From contig NC_052395.1 in assembly GCF_009389715.1 (NCBI RefSeq), positions 19,805,993 through 19,869,992 of the forward strand: DNA of 64,000 bases, in the 5' to 3' direction. The position numbers and the translations under genes are program-made. Below, piece by piece: positions 1 to 9,921 of this stretch; position 1 is the first letter of the stretch, and every line of letters begins with the position of its first letter. The DNA comes from Phoenix dactylifera. Its lineage: Eukaryota > Streptophyta > Magnoliopsida > Arecales > Arecaceae. Below the pieces are notes generated by a model that saw only the letters and a list, made by a program, of their open reading frames with translations, was not told where the DNA came from and did not search any database.

Positions 1-203
1 AAATTCTTTCTTCTTGCAGCAACCAAACCTTTAATTGCTCTCTTTTAGGGAAGAAGAAGAGGAGATGAAAGAATAAAAAGGAAGCAACCTCTTGCAGCCT
101 TTTTATTTTTGTGGTGGAAGAAGGAAGAAAGGATGAAGCACACGCCTCCTTTTTTTTTTCTTTTCTTTGATGCGGCTCAAAGGAAGAAGAGGAGAGGGCT
201 TTT
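1..203 (-). mobile_element. Ty1/copia LTR, left piece (split by LINE)
   Basis: This piece resembles the part of the LTRs at 27549-29860 and 35338-37596 that holds a run of purine-rich 'gaagaagaagag' sequence (compare 35699-35770). About 360 bases of the expected left end lie outside the window. The LTR resumes at 6927 after the LINE insertion. It may be a solo LTR or the 5' LTR of an element whose body lies to the left; the window cannot decide. Confidence 0.55.
188..203. repeat. Target-site duplication of the LINE, left copy
   Basis: AGAGGAGAGGGCTTTT here is identical to 6927-6942. The last four T merge with the LINE poly(A) tail (read as T on the plus strand, 200-219), so at least 12 bases are unambiguous. 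Twelve to sixteen bases is normal for L1-type insertion. Confidence 0.85.
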
Positions 204-235
204 TTTTTTTTTTTTTTTTGCCGAAAACGGGTGCT

Positions 236-818
236 TCATACAGTACGGGTATGAATACACCCAATAAGATCAAAATACAAAATCTCGCGGAGTGCCAATG
301 GCAGCTCCGCCTCCCCCGACCACAGGGCATACCCCGAGTGGTGGGCCGCATGGGCAGCCACCCAATCGGCTGCCCCATTGGCCTCCCTGAATACATGTTT
401 GGCCAGAAAGGCCCCCTCCTCACACATCATCACAATATCACGAATCAAGGGATGGTCTGTGCCCTCACCCCTCAATCACCTCTGTATCCACCGGACGACA
501 GTGGCCGAGTCACCCTCCAAAATAATCGAGCTGGCTCGCAATACTACCCGCGCATGTTGAAGGCCTGCCCAGGCTGCTCGCAGCTCTGCTCCAGGAACTG
601 ATATATCGAACAACTGACAGCCACCGGCGGCCACTAACCTGGAGTGCGGGCCCCGTATGACAAAGCCTGCACCGCCACTCGCGCCGCCATCCAAAACCGA
701 TCCATCGAAGTTGACCTTGAGGAAGCTCGGGGGTGGGGGCTCCCAGGTGAAAAACACCAACTGAGGAGCTGCCAAAGCAGGGGGGAACCCCAGGTGTCCC
801 GAGCTGTCAAAGGTCTGT
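236..818 (-). pseudogene. LINE ORF2 C-terminal RNase H domain
   Basis: This frame encodes a type I RNase H module of the kind found at the C-terminus of plant L1 ORF2. Visible motifs in order are KVNFDGS (first catalytic Asp), AELRAAW (Glu), LEGDS (Asp) and REANGAADWVA, followed by a short tail ending IHTRTV. An in-frame TGA at 476-478 cuts it between LEGDS and the final catalytic block. A one-base frame change near 815 separates it from the upstream zinc-finger part of ORF2. The domain is thought to help remove the RNA template during target-primed reverse transcription. Five decayed copies of this same segment occur elsewhere in the window, which confirms the 3'-end assignment. Confidence 0.85.
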
Positions 819-1701
819 CTGAGTGAGGGGCGGGTCTGATCTCCGAGGCCTGTGCTCGAGCAAACTCTACCACGAACCTCGGTGACACCCTGCGCTCACC
901 GAGAGTGCGGGCATTCCTTGCCAGCCAGATCTGAAGTGCTGTGCAAGTAGCTCTAATGCCCTCCTCACGGGTCCGTAAACTGGCTAACCACTGCCGTATC
1001 ACCCGGAGAAACTGTAGCCGCTCACTCCAGGCCTCCTGCGGGATCCCTGCCCACTGCCATGTCGACCTCGCCCATGTACACTGGAAGATAACGTGGTCCA
1101 CTGACTCCTCAGCTCCACACGTCCCGCACTCAGCCGGGACCCCCCAACCACGCCTGCTCAACTCTGCTCTCGTAGGGAGGCGGTCCCAGAACACCTTCCA
1201 TAGAAAGAGAGCTACCCTCGGGTGAAGTCCGGATCTCCAAATCCACGTGCAATCCAGCCCCGGCTCGTACTCTGGCTGAATGGCGCGCGTAAGGTCTCTC
1301 AGCCTGACACTGGCCCGGCTCGAAGTGCCCCACACCCTGACATCTGGCCCCCCGCATCCTGGTAACGGGAGGGATCGAATCCTCGCAGATAGGTGTACCC
1401 CGAACAATAGCCTGAGTCTGGCCTCATCCCACTCTGCACCTCCTGGTGCTAGGAGGTCGCACACCCGTAGCCCCTCAGCTGCCTCTGTGTCAAACATAGT
1501 CGGCCAACTGCTCAGAGGCAAGGAGTCCACCCATGAGTCGCCGGTCACATCAATACTCCGGCCGTCGCCAATCAAACACCTGATGTGTGCCGATACTGAC
1601 GGTAGGTACCTCCCGATCTCACGCCACATGAAGGATACTCGGCGACCCCTCTGTGCCACCCCCAAAGCCCCTCGGCCATATCTGGCTGCCATCACCTGAC
1701 T
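634..1701 (-). pseudogene. LINE ORF2 zinc-finger (zf-RVT) segment
   Basis: This segment continues ORF2 in the same frame immediately after a single TAG at 1702-1704. It contains the region that follows plant LINE reverse transcriptases: a Trp-rich stretch with PRVALFLWKVFWDRLPTR, then a zinc-binding pattern of the form C-x2-C...H...C (CGTCGAEESVDHVIFQC), then an Arg/Trp-rich helix-like region. The authentic frame is lost near 815, where the RNase H frame takes over; the last 60 or so codons of this open frame are therefore probably out-of-frame read-through. The TAG most likely replaced a Trp codon, since an aromatic residue is usual there (inference). Without stop-codon readthrough this domain would not be made. 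Confidence 0.85.
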
Positions 1702-4374
1702 CTAGAAGCCGTGTGGCTCTAATATGAACCGAGCCGCATGCCGAGCAATGAACGCCTCGCGCCTCTCAATGAGGGACTGCACTCCCAGACCACCCTCACT
1801 AGTGGGGCGGCAAACCTGCTCCCAAGCTACCAGGTGCACTCCGTGACCTCCACCGTATGACCCCCACAGGAAGTTCCGAAGAAGGCGTTCGATCCTTAAC
1901 AGGACCGTCTTCGGAACCACTGTGTTGGCCATGAGATACACCGGTATAGATCCCAGCACTGCTCTGACCAGTGTCACTCTCCCCATCATGGATAAGGAAG
2001 ACGCCCTCCATCCCTCCAGCCTGCTCTGAACACGCTGCACCAAACCGGAACACTCAACCACCCGTAGCCTCCGGCCAATAGTAGGCACACCTAAGTAGGT
2101 AAGTGTCCCCTCCTGCTCCGGTATCTGTAGGATCCCTCTGATCTCCTGTCTGACTCCGCTCTCTGTGCTGGGGCTGAACGAGATGGTAGATTTGGAAAAA
2201 TTCACTCTCTGTCCGGACGCCGCGCAGTAGGCCGCCACCACCCGGCGAAGAACCCGAGCCTCTGAAGTCCGTGCCCTGGCCATAAGAAGACAATCATCAG
2301 CAAAGAGTAAGTGGGTGATAGGGTGGGCCCCCGTGGCTGGGATATAAGCCTCCAGCTCCCGGCTGGCACACGCTCTCTGCAGAGACCGAGATAACACATC
2401 AGCACAGATAATAAACAGATAAGGGGATAAGGGACATCCCTGCCGTAGTCCTATGGAGGACTCGAAGAAAGGTGTTGGTGTGCCGTTGATCAAGATAGAA
2501 AACCTTGGCTCCCGGACACACCCCATAACCCAGCCGATCCACTGCCTCGGGAAGCCGTATGCCTCCAGCGCCCGCTGAAGAAAACTCCACCTGATCCTGT
2601 TGTAAGCCCGCTCTATATCCAGCTTGACTGCCATCAGGCTGTGCCGCTTCGATGCTCGCCGAAGATCCCACATCATTTCCTGGGCCAACATGACATTATG
2701 AGAAATATTCCCGCCGGCCACAAAAGCCCCCTGCTCCTGGCTAATAATACCAGGCAGGAGGGGTTTCATTCTGCCCACCATAATTCTTGCCACAACCTTG
2801 TATAGGGTTGTGCACAAGCTAATGGGCCTAAAGTGACAAGGTTCAGCCGCATTTTGACGTTTAGGTATTAGAGTGATGAAGGTGGCCTTCCAGTCCACAG
2901 GCATAGCTGCGTGGGCAAAGAAACACTGGATAGCCTCCACCACCGCTAGTCGAATAATACCCCAATACTGCCGAAAGAAAAAAGGGGGAAACCCGTCAGG
3001 TCCCGGGGCCTTGTCCACTGCCAGGGCCCAGACTGCCTCCTGTACCTCCTGTGCCGACACCTGCCAGGTCAGAGATACACTCTCAGCATCACAAATACCT
3101 GCATCCACCGTCAGAGGGAGGTCCCCATCACTGGCCTCCTCATCCTCCGTCCATCTAGAACGGAAAAAATCGAGTAAGACCTGCCGGATGGCAGGCTCGC
3201 CCTCCACGCGATGTCCGGATCCATCTCGCAGTGAGTGGATCATGCTCCTCAGTCTCCGGATAACCGTCGACCGATGAAAGAACCTGGTGTTACGATCACC
3301 CTCGCTTACCCACTGCACCCGAGATTTTTGTCGCCAAAAAATCTCATGCTGCCGTAGTAGCGAGTGGTGAGTCGCAAGAAGTCCCCGGAGATCGGCCATA
3401 TCGTCCTCCGGAAGCACGCCTCCTAGGTCTTCCTTCCTCTGCAGCTCAGCGATCGAGGTCTCAACCCCCTCCAGTCGCCGAAAGATATCGCCCACAACAT
3501 CACGGTTCCATCGGCGGAGGCGCCGTTTGGTCAGCTCAAGTTTGCGTGAGACCCGTTGCATGGCATCGCCATGCACCGGGGCCCGCCACGCAGCGCGAAC
3601 AATATCCCAAGACTGGGGGTACGACAGCCAGACCTTCTCAAAGCGGAAGGGGCTGCGGTGCGTGGGGCCTGATAAGGTGGACAGTAGCAGTGGGCAGTGG
3701 TCCGAGGCAATCCGTGGCAAGTGACTAACTCGGCCTGTGGGAAAACGGAGGATCCAATCAGGGGTCGCAAGAGCCCTATCTAATCGCTCCCAAACCCTAG
3801 CACTGCCCAACTGATTATTGCACCAGGTAAACTGTGGTCCCGAGAAACCCAAGTCTACTAGGCCGTTCCGCGACACAAAGTCTCGAAACTCTCTCCTGTC
3901 CACTCGATCCGTGAAAGCAGCCCCCCCCCGCTTCTCATTCGCGCTCTGGATACAATTGAAATCACCAATTGCTACCGCCGGGATGCCCTGGGCGGTCAGG
4001 TTGGTGATCTCCTGCCAGAGGACTCTCCTAGCCCGATGGTCCGTGCTAGCATACACACCACACAGTACCCATGGAGCAGCGTCGGGTCGTGATACTATCA
4101 TGATTACTTGTTGGGAGCAGTTGTGGAAGACATCAACTGTCCCCACACCCCGCCTCCACAGAACCAAGATGCCTCCCGACAGCCCCTGGGAGTCGACTGC
4201 ATAGGTCTCCCAATCCCTCTCCATGCGTCGTCTCAAACGGCTGAGCCCGTCGCCAGATAATCGGGTCTCGCATAGGAAACAGATCTCCGAACTATGGACC
4301 TGGACTAGTCGTTTGAAAGTAGACATGAAGGACGGCTTGGCCGCCCCCCTACAGTTCCAAGCAAGTATCATCAT
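1702..4374 (-). CDS. LINE ORF2: endonuclease-reverse transcriptase (truncated by TAG)
   Basis: This is an 890-residue open frame. Residues 1-230 form an AP-endonuclease-like domain: WNCRG (6-10), ETR (36-38), GDFN (137-140), RLDRALA (197-203) and SDHCPL (224-229). It would nick the target DNA at T-rich sites. The reverse transcriptase follows at about residues 450-780: KAPGPDG (455-461), FRPISL, KLDIERAYNRI with Asp586, GLRQGCPLSPYLF (642-654) and the catalytic FADD (691-694). All these residues are intact. The start ATG at 4374 overlaps the ORF1 stop in the four bases ATGA, which suggests translation by termination and reinitiation. The frame ends at TAG 1702-1704, while the homologous sequence runs on into the zinc-finger part, so the protein is about 450 residues short of a complete ORF2. 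Confidence 0.93.
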   Translation of the reverse strand: MMILAWNCRGAAKPSFMSTFKRLVQVHSSEICFLCETRLSGDGLSRLRRRMERDWETYAVDSQGLSGGILVLWRRGVGTVDVFHNCSQQVIMIVSRPDAAPWVLCGVYASTDHRARRVLWQEITNLTAQGIPAVAIGDFNCIQSANEKRGGAAFTDRVDRREFRDFVSRNGLVDLGFSGPQFTWCNNQLGSARVWERLDRALATPDWILRFPTGRVSHLPRIASDHCPLLLSTLSGPTHRSPFRFEKVWLSYPQSWDIVRAAWRAPVHGDAMQRVSRKLELTKRRLRRWNRDVVGDIFRRLEGVETSIAELQRKEDLGGVLPEDDMADLRGLLATHHSLLRQHEIFWRQKSRVQWVSEGDRNTRFFHRSTVIRRLRSMIHSLRDGSGHRVEGEPAIRQVLLDFFRSRWTEDEEASDGDLPLTVDAGICDAESVSLTWQVSAQEVQEAVWALAVDKAPGPDGFPPFFFRQYWGIIRLAVVEAIQCFFAHAAMPVDWKATFITLIPKRQNAAEPCHFRPISLCTTLYKVVARIMVGRMKPLLPGIISQEQGAFVAGGNISHNVMLAQEMMWDLRRASKRHSLMAVKLDIERAYNRIRWSFLQRALEAYGFPRQWIGWVMGCVREPRFSILINGTPTPFFESSIGLRQGCPLSPYLFIICADVLSRSLQRACASRELEAYIPATGAHPITHLLFADDCLLMARARTSEARVLRRVVAAYCAASGQRVNFSKSTISFSPSTESGVRQEIRGILQIPEQEGTLTYLGVPTIGRRLRVVECSGLVQRVQSRLEGWRASSLSMMGRVTLVRAVLGSIPVYLMANTVVPKTVLLRIERLLRNFLWGSYGGGHGVHLVAWEQVCRPTSEGGLGVQSLIERREAFIARHAARFILEPHGF

Positions 4375-5455
4375 GGGTCACAGTCCACATAGTCGGCCTC
4401 AGACCCATCCTCTCCCAGAGTCACGGAACCACCCTCAGGCTCGGCGCCCCGGCAGTCTCGCCCCTCCTCGCCACTAGCTACGGATATGACCCCCATGACT
4501 GCTGCCCTGACACGCTGCACGGCAGTGGAATGGTCCGTGCCCCCTCCTAGTGGCGGTGCCTCAGCCATGCTCCCCACCGCATGTGGGGTGGGGTGGTCCC
4601 CCACCACGCACCTGCCTGGGTCAGCGTCCTCCCGCGCCCCCGCAGCCGGTGTGCCGAAGCGAAAGACTCCATCCGGGCCCCCCCAGGGCCCACGACCTCA
4701 CCCCACAGTCGCGGCTCACTCGGCGCACCCACCATGGGGTGGTCCTGGCCGTCGGCCTGTGGGCTAAACTGGAAGGGCCCCGCTGGTGCCACAGGTCCCC
4801 CAGCCAGGGTCAGCTCGTCCTGGGCTAAGGAAACCGGGACACACGGGTCCCCTGGACCCAAGGCTGACTGGGCACAGTCCAGAGGGCCCCCACCCGCCAG
4901 ACCCTGGGTTGCCCGGGCCTCCGGGCCAGCCCCAGAGGCCGGAGCCATCAGGGCCAGCGGCCCCATAGCGGATTGGGCCCGCGGGCCCTGCAGCTCCAAA
5001 GGGCTCGCGCCCTGCTCACTGGGAAGGACCCCCGTGACAGGCGCGCCCTCAGCATTGGGCGCGCCCGTGACAACGAGCGCGGACCCCGTGCGGGGCGCGC
5101 CAGCAGCCATCGGCGCGCCACCGGCGCCTGGCACGTCGTCAGGGGACGGCGCGCCGATGGCGCAGGGCGCGCCGATGGCGGGCCGGCCCACGGCCACGGC
5201 GCCCAGCCCGCTGGGCCCGTGCGCGTTGGGCCTGCCCAGGGGCTTGGTTAGGCAGACCTGGGCCCCCATGTGGGCCGCGGCCCGCTGGGGGCCTGGGCCG
5301 TTTTTGGGCTTGGGCCCGTACCACGTCCGTCCCACTGGACCCAGGATCAGCCCGTGGGAGGACCGGGTCGACCGAGACGATCTGGTCGAGCCGCCAGCTC
5401 GGCCCCAGGTCCACCGGTTCGACCGAGTCGAATTCCGGGTCGCCGCCCAAGTCAA
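4371..5455 (-). pseudogene. LINE ORF1 C-terminal linker, low complexity
   Basis: Downstream of the zinc knuckle, ORF1 passes into a Gly/Ala/Pro-rich stretch that can be followed in two shifted frames: a 302-codon frame (4547-5455) and then a third frame ending ...DYVDCDP before TGA at 4371-4373. Short GAP-type repeats (GAPMAAGAP, GAPNAEGAP) dominate the middle. At least two frame changes relative to the N-terminal part are needed to read through to the stop that overlaps ORF2, so the region is either frameshifted or evolves by indels. No known domain is visible. It is assigned to ORF1 because of its position and the ATGA overlap. Confidence 0.6.
5040..5173. repeat. Cluster of six GGCGCGCC octamers
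   Basis: Exact GGCGCGCC palindromes start at 5040, 5058, 5094, 5112, 5148 and 5166. They encode the recurring Gly-Ala-Pro motif of the ORF1 linker. The even spacing (18, 36, 18, 36, 18) points to an 18-base (six-residue) tandem unit. Confidence 0.9.
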
Positions 5456-6767
5456 CCCGGACGGGGCCTGTTAGGAGGTCCAGAGCCGGCCTGTCCCCAC
5501 CCCCGGCCAGCGGCGACCGGCGGCGCGCGACCTTCGTTGGCTTCTGCCAACCGTCGGTGTCCGCCGGTGACGCCGGCGAGGTCGGGCAGGCCGCCGTGGG
5601 TGGCACCCGGGTCGATGACGACCCAGACCCCTTATCGGGCCCAATCGTCTCCCCCGGTCGCGGCAGAGGATTCTCCCGTGGAGCTCTCCGCAGTGTCGCC
5701 ACCATCCAAGGCCCATAGACTGGCCCTTGGTCCTCCTCCTCAGTGGCCGGAGGCGACTGATCTGTCCCGCCCCCCGCGTCCACCGCCCCCGAGAACGAGC
5801 CGTCCGCGGCTCGGCCCTTCGCCGGAAAACGACAGGCGGCGGCATCCACATGACCCATGCGCCCACACCGGGGACAGATCGCCGGCACGTTTTCGAAAAC
5901 AAAGGGCTGCCAGCGCACCTTCTTGATTTCCTGGATCAAAACCCCCGGCAACAGGGGCGCCGTAGTGTCGATAGCCACCTTTACCCGGGCAAAGCCCATT
6001 GCCCCCTGTTGCTCGGTGATTTCGTCCACCGCAATCGGCCGGCCCGCCCTTGCCGCAATGTGGAGGATGGTCGAAGTCGACCAATACTCCGGCGGAAGGC
6101 GGGGCAGTCGAAGCCATACCAATGCCGTCTTCACCGTGTCGGCGTCCGGCTCGAAATCCGGGACCCAAGGGCTCATGGCGAGGAGCTGCCCCGCCACCAC
6201 CCACGGGCCCTCGCTCAGGGCACGGTCGCGGTCCTCCGTCGACCGGAACCGGAGGGCGAGGTGGTCGTCCGCGAGCGGGACGGCCACCACGTCCTTCAAT
6301 TTTGCCCGGGCGGCCACATCTTTGGCCACCCACTCCGCCGGGACGCGGCGGCCGAAGCTGCGCGCCAGCAGAGCACACCCCTCCCATTTCAGCCGGGCCG
6401 CCGCTATCGGCTCCTCCGGTAGCCGGAGGACGTCCGGGAAGCGGCGGCTCAACCGCTCCACCTCCTCGGTCGTGGGCCATTGAGTAACCCACGGCCCCGG
6501 CCGTGACCAAGCGCCGGAGTTCCCACCGCGCCCAAAAGAGTTGGACTTACCTGGTCCTCTAGCCGCTCCCTCTGTCGTCTTCCCCGTCGGCTCTGTCGTC
6601 TTCCCCGTCGGCGCCTTCCCTTTGCGGTCCATAGGGTTTCCCCCAGCCGCCCGAAGACCACCGGAAGCCGAGGGTACTCGCAGAGAAGGAAAACCCAAGT
6701 TCCTGTGTTTCACACCGCCCCGCCCGCCCGCCGTGGATGCCACACCGGAAGGCAGGAGCCTAGCCAA
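5139..6767 (-). CDS. LINE ORF1: gag-like RNA-binding protein
   Basis: This 542-codon frame is the ORF1 of a plant L1 element. Residues about 115-230 match the DUF4283 type of domain (RLKWEGCALLARSFGRR, ALRFRSTEDRDRAL, GPWVVAGQLLAMSPW). A CCHC knuckle of spacing C-x2-C-x4-H-x5-C follows at C298, C301, H306 and C312 (CPRCGRMGHVDAAAC). Such proteins coat the LINE RNA and form the RNP with ORF2. The N-terminal 100 residues are basic and low in complexity, with a duplicated TGKTTE motif. The true product probably does not use the last 60 or so codons of this frame, because the shifted frame at 4547-5455 carries the continuing linker. Confidence 0.85.
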   Translation of the reverse strand: MARLLPSGVASTAGGRGGVKHRNLGFPSLRVPSASGGLRAAGGNPMDRKGKAPTGKTTEPTGKTTEGAARGPGKSNSFGRGGNSGAWSRPGPWVTQWPTTEEVERLSRRFPDVLRLPEEPIAAARLKWEGCALLARSFGRRVPAEWVAKDVAARAKLKDVVAVPLADDHLALRFRSTEDRDRALSEGPWVVAGQLLAMSPWVPDFEPDADTVKTALVWLRLPRLPPEYWSTSTILHIAARAGRPIAVDEITEQQGAMGFARVKVAIDTTAPLLPGVLIQEIKKVRWQPFVFENVPAICPRCGRMGHVDAAACRFPAKGRAADGSFSGAVDAGGGTDQSPPATEEEDQGPVYGPWMVATLRRAPRENPLPRPGETIGPDKGSGSSSTRVPPTAACPTSPASPADTDGWQKPTKVARRRSPLAGGGDRPALDLLTGPVRVDLGGDPEFDSVEPVDLGPSWRLDQIVSVDPVLPRADPGSSGTDVVRAQAQKRPRPPAGRGPHGGPGLPNQAPGQAQRARAQRAGRRGRGPARHRRALRHRRAVP

Positions 6768-6926
6768 GCGCCGATGAGACGCCGCCGGCTAGCCGTTAGC
6801 TTTCTCGCACTGCGCTGGAGCTTCTCGCTCTAACTAGCCGTTGCTTTTTAGCGGACCGGCAACTTGGGCCTCTCTGTTCACAACTCCAAGGAAAGCCTTG
6901 TCCAGTCTCCAGTATTGGTTTCCATC
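6768..6926 (-). other. LINE 5' untranslated leader
   Basis: These are the 159 bases between the left edge of the right target-site copy and the first ORF1 ATG. Plant L1 leaders usually hold an internal promoter; no specific element was recognised. Confidence 0.55.
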
Positions 6927-6942
6927 AGAGGAGAGGGCTTTT
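6927..6942. repeat. Target-site duplication of the LINE, right copy
   Basis: This is identical to 188-203 and marks the 5' junction of the minus-strand LINE. Confidence 0.85.
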
Positions 6943-7180
6943 GCTGCCGTATTTCCAAGCGAAAAAAGGATGAGAGGAGGGGTCGCACGCCCTCCTCTTT
7001 TATGCCTTTGCGGATTGGGATGAGCTCCTAAATTTTAGGAGCTCACCTTTATCCATTTGTTGAAAAGAGAGGAGGGACGTACGCCCCTCCTTTCTTCTTC
7101 ACGTAAAAGCCAAGGAGGGGTGTACGCCCCTCCTTCTTATCTTTTTTTTGTCACGCCCCACTTAATCAAATTAAGTGGGT

Positions 7181-7200
7181 GGGGGGGGGGGGGGGGGGGG
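7181..7200. repeat. Poly(G) run of 20
   Basis: An uninterrupted G20 tract lies inside the LTR. Its length is likely uncertain in assembly. Confidence 0.95.
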
Positions 7201-8733
7201 CCAATGTTAGGGGGTCCAATCCTCTTCCAAAGAGGATTAGGTGCACCCATTTTCATTTTCCTTTCAAATCCTAATCTGATTAGAATTTAATAGAACCATG
7301 ACTCAATTGAACTCTTCAATCCTAATCCAATTAGGAGTCATCTTAATTTATTAGATTAAAATTAATTAGGATTTAAGAAATCCTAATCTAATTAGGACTT
7401 ATTAAATTTCAGTCCTAATCCATTAGAACTCTAGAAATCCTACTCCAAGTAGGACTCTAATTTAATTTGAAATCCTAATCCAATTAGGACTCTAGAAATC
7501 CTACTCCAAGTAGGACATGTATTTAATATGATCAAGTCCAATTAATTAAATCCAATTAATTAAATTAAATTACAATCCAATTGCAAGTATTCCTTCTTCA
7601 ATTCACTAACTCTTAGTGGGTTAACCAATTATCAATCAAATTGATTATTTGTGATTCCTAATCGCAATTCAACCTTCAGATCAGTCAATACCTCTAATGT
7701 GTGTGACCTCATAGGTTCTATTCTATCTGAAGTGAGATATATTGCGATCTCTATCACAATATCATTGAAAACTCCTTTCAATAGGTTGGAACAATTCCAA
7801 CTCAACTCACCAGGGATCATAGACCATCAAGATAGTCCCTGTGAGTCTCACCATCCACCAGTGACACCTAGCAGGATGCAGTGGCTACCCAGCAGAATAG
7901 AATGATGAACCTCTAGGTGCAGTTATTATATGATACAGTCCTTCTATCGTGGATCTTTATAGGACGGAGGTCATGGATAATACGTCAAACCCCATCGTCT
8001 GTCATATATCAAGATTTATTCGACTTAAGTTCGAGAATAGAAAACTCTTTCTCCATTGTACGTACTGCCCCGGCCGAGGTCTTACGAACTCAGTCTTATA
8101 AATCACATAGGATCACTCCTTATCTACCAAGGTCAATAGATTCCATATAGGTACATACCCTACTCCTACAGTAAACCTACTGTAGCCAATCTACACCACA
8201 AGGACCCATATGACTAGAGACCATGTATACGTGCAATCAAACTACAGTAACCTTACTGTGAGCAACCGAAGTACCGCAGGTCAAAGGACCAGTCACACTA
8301 CTGCAACATCAAACAAGTCACTGACGAGTGGATAGACATCCAAGTGACTTCTTGTTTGGTCATGCTCAGTACCCTTGTTCTCTAACAAGCACCTGCACTA
8401 TCACTTTAGTGTCCCTACATTGTGAACTCGAGTCTCGTCCATCACAAGAAAAGCGATCTGTGCACTGATCTCATCGGATCGATCGTCGTCCTCGTGATGA
8501 TCCATCGATCAGGAGCATTTAGAAACTAATCACCAATGACACATGGCTCAAATTCTCGACTCTTGAGAATATGCATCATCTTATTAATTTCTTGGACGAT
8601 TCATAGATACATAAACAATATGAATGAAAAAGATGCCCATTTATTATTCAATAATAATAAAGTGAAGTACAAAACTATGTCGCAGAATTAATAATGTATC
8701 AGCCATATTGGCTTTTAGGGTATACATCTAACA

Positions 8734-9565
8734 TATATTTGGGTTTTTGGATTTTTGGATTTGAACAAAATTGCATCCAAAATTGTTTCGTTGCATCTTA
8801 TTCTACCATACGTGCGGTCTTTAGATCTCTCCATCATAACTTTTATGACTCTGGGCATGAGCTTTCCACTAGCTTTGTGTATGTCTCTTTACCCCCAAAA
8901 TCAGGCTACTGCTTCTTCTACCAAAAAAAAAAAAAAAAACCTAAAGACCATTTTGGTCCCACATGTTTTCATTTGGAAACGGAGCGAGCAGTGACGTTAC
9001 TTTTCGCAGAATTATTTTAGTCATACAACATCATCATTTCCTAGACAATTAATTAAACTACCTTTTGTTTTATTAATTTACATGGATGCAACGGGCTGGT
9101 GAGGAATTTAAGGGTAATCTACTAGGATATAGCTGGATCTGGTTGTTGGGAACTATTGGTGTTTCCAGGCTGTCTTCAACAGGGGATCTATTGTCGGGCG
9201 GAGGGCCACTTGTGAGACGCCACAACTTTATTAACTGGATCTCAGGTCATTCCATGCACACAACTAATTAGAAAGAAAGTTCTTGGAATGATCGATAATT
9301 TTGATTTCACTAATCATAGTTGTTTAGAATAAGTTGAATGCATGAACTTGTTTTGTAAGTTTTCTCTTCATCAACAATTTATTAGAATAAATATATAGGA
9401 TATATTTAGCAAAATAAAAATATATTTATGCCAGGGAAATGAGAAATATGGCGATTTAGATAACAGAAAACTGCACTTTCTACAAGCTATTATTAATTAT
9501 TTTTTTTTAAAAAAATAAATTTTATCTATTATGTTTTGCAGAAAATTTTACCAATCTGCTTCAGT
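8734..9565. other. Intergenic, no gene recognised
   Basis: This stretch is AT-rich with an A run at 8923-8939. Short open frames show no family features. Confidence 0.5.
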
Positions 9566-9921
9566 TGGAAGCATATGAGAAGCTACTAGATTCTCATCTT
9601 AAACTTTGGAATAGCCTTAAAATATTGGGTCATATATGGGGAAATGTCGGTTTATCTTTTTAGAAAAAATCTAACTCACATCAAAATACAGAGCTTATAT
9701 AGTTGTACGTTGAAGATTCAGAGATCCTTCAAATCATCTATGAGATTGTCCGGTTTGTTGAATAATTTAACAGGTTTACTTATATATCACTATTTTTTGT
9801 AAAAAAAAAATTATTGCTTTTTTATAGTTTTATTCCTTACAAATTTTTTATAAATAGTTTCTGTAAACTCTCATTTTCTAATAAAGGTCGGATGGCTTTG
9901 TCTTCCTCTTCATTAAAAAAA
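9566..9921 (+). repeat. Retroposon-like repeat, copy 1
   Basis: This is about 350 bases similar to 11072-11434 in the same orientation. Shared blocks include TATAGTTGTACGTTGAAGAT, GAGATCCTTCAAATCA and a tail GCTTTG(T/C)CTTCCTCTTC followed by an A run. The A-rich 3' end suggests a non-LTR retroposon read on the plus strand. The family is not recognised. Confidence 0.6.

Larger units (their letters stand above)
204..6926 (-). mobile_element. Near full-length L1-type LINE retrotransposon
   Basis: On the minus strand the element runs from a 5' end at 6926 (GATGGAAACCAATACTGG...) to a poly(A) tail seen as a T run at 200-219. It has a 5' leader (6768-6926), ORF1 with a zinc knuckle (6767 to 4371), and ORF2 with endonuclease, reverse transcriptase, C-terminal zinc finger and RNase H (4374 to 236). 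A 16-bp target-site duplication flanks it, so the copy is full length or nearly so and not 5'-truncated. It carries few lesions: an in-frame TAG at 1702-1704, a frameshift near 815, an in-frame TGA at 476-478, and a frame change in the ORF1 linker. It is strikingly GC-rich compared with its AT-rich surroundings. Domain order and the RNase H domain place it with plant L1 elements. Confidence 0.93.
6927..8733 (-). mobile_element. Ty1/copia LTR, right piece (split by LINE)
   Basis: The LTR resumes after the LINE and ends ...GGGTATACATCTAACA at 8733, which on the minus strand is TGTTAGATGTATACCC..., matching the TGTTAGGAGTATGCCC start of the two LTRs in the SAR1 intron. The central part shares their landmarks: the GGAGGGG/CCCCTCC hairpins (7114-7133), many 'tcctaatccaattagga' units, and the 'catcggatcgatc...gatgatccatcgatc' block near 8480-8515. 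Together with 1-203 it accounts for about 2 kb of an LTR of roughly 2.3 kb. It is clearly diverged from the intron copies. Confidence 0.8.

Noticed and set aside
4581..6487. Long plus-strand open frames opposite the LINE ORF1 (up to 297 codons)
   Set aside because: They are antisense shadows caused by the high GC content of ORF1; the encoded sequences are Pro/Arg-rich without domains.
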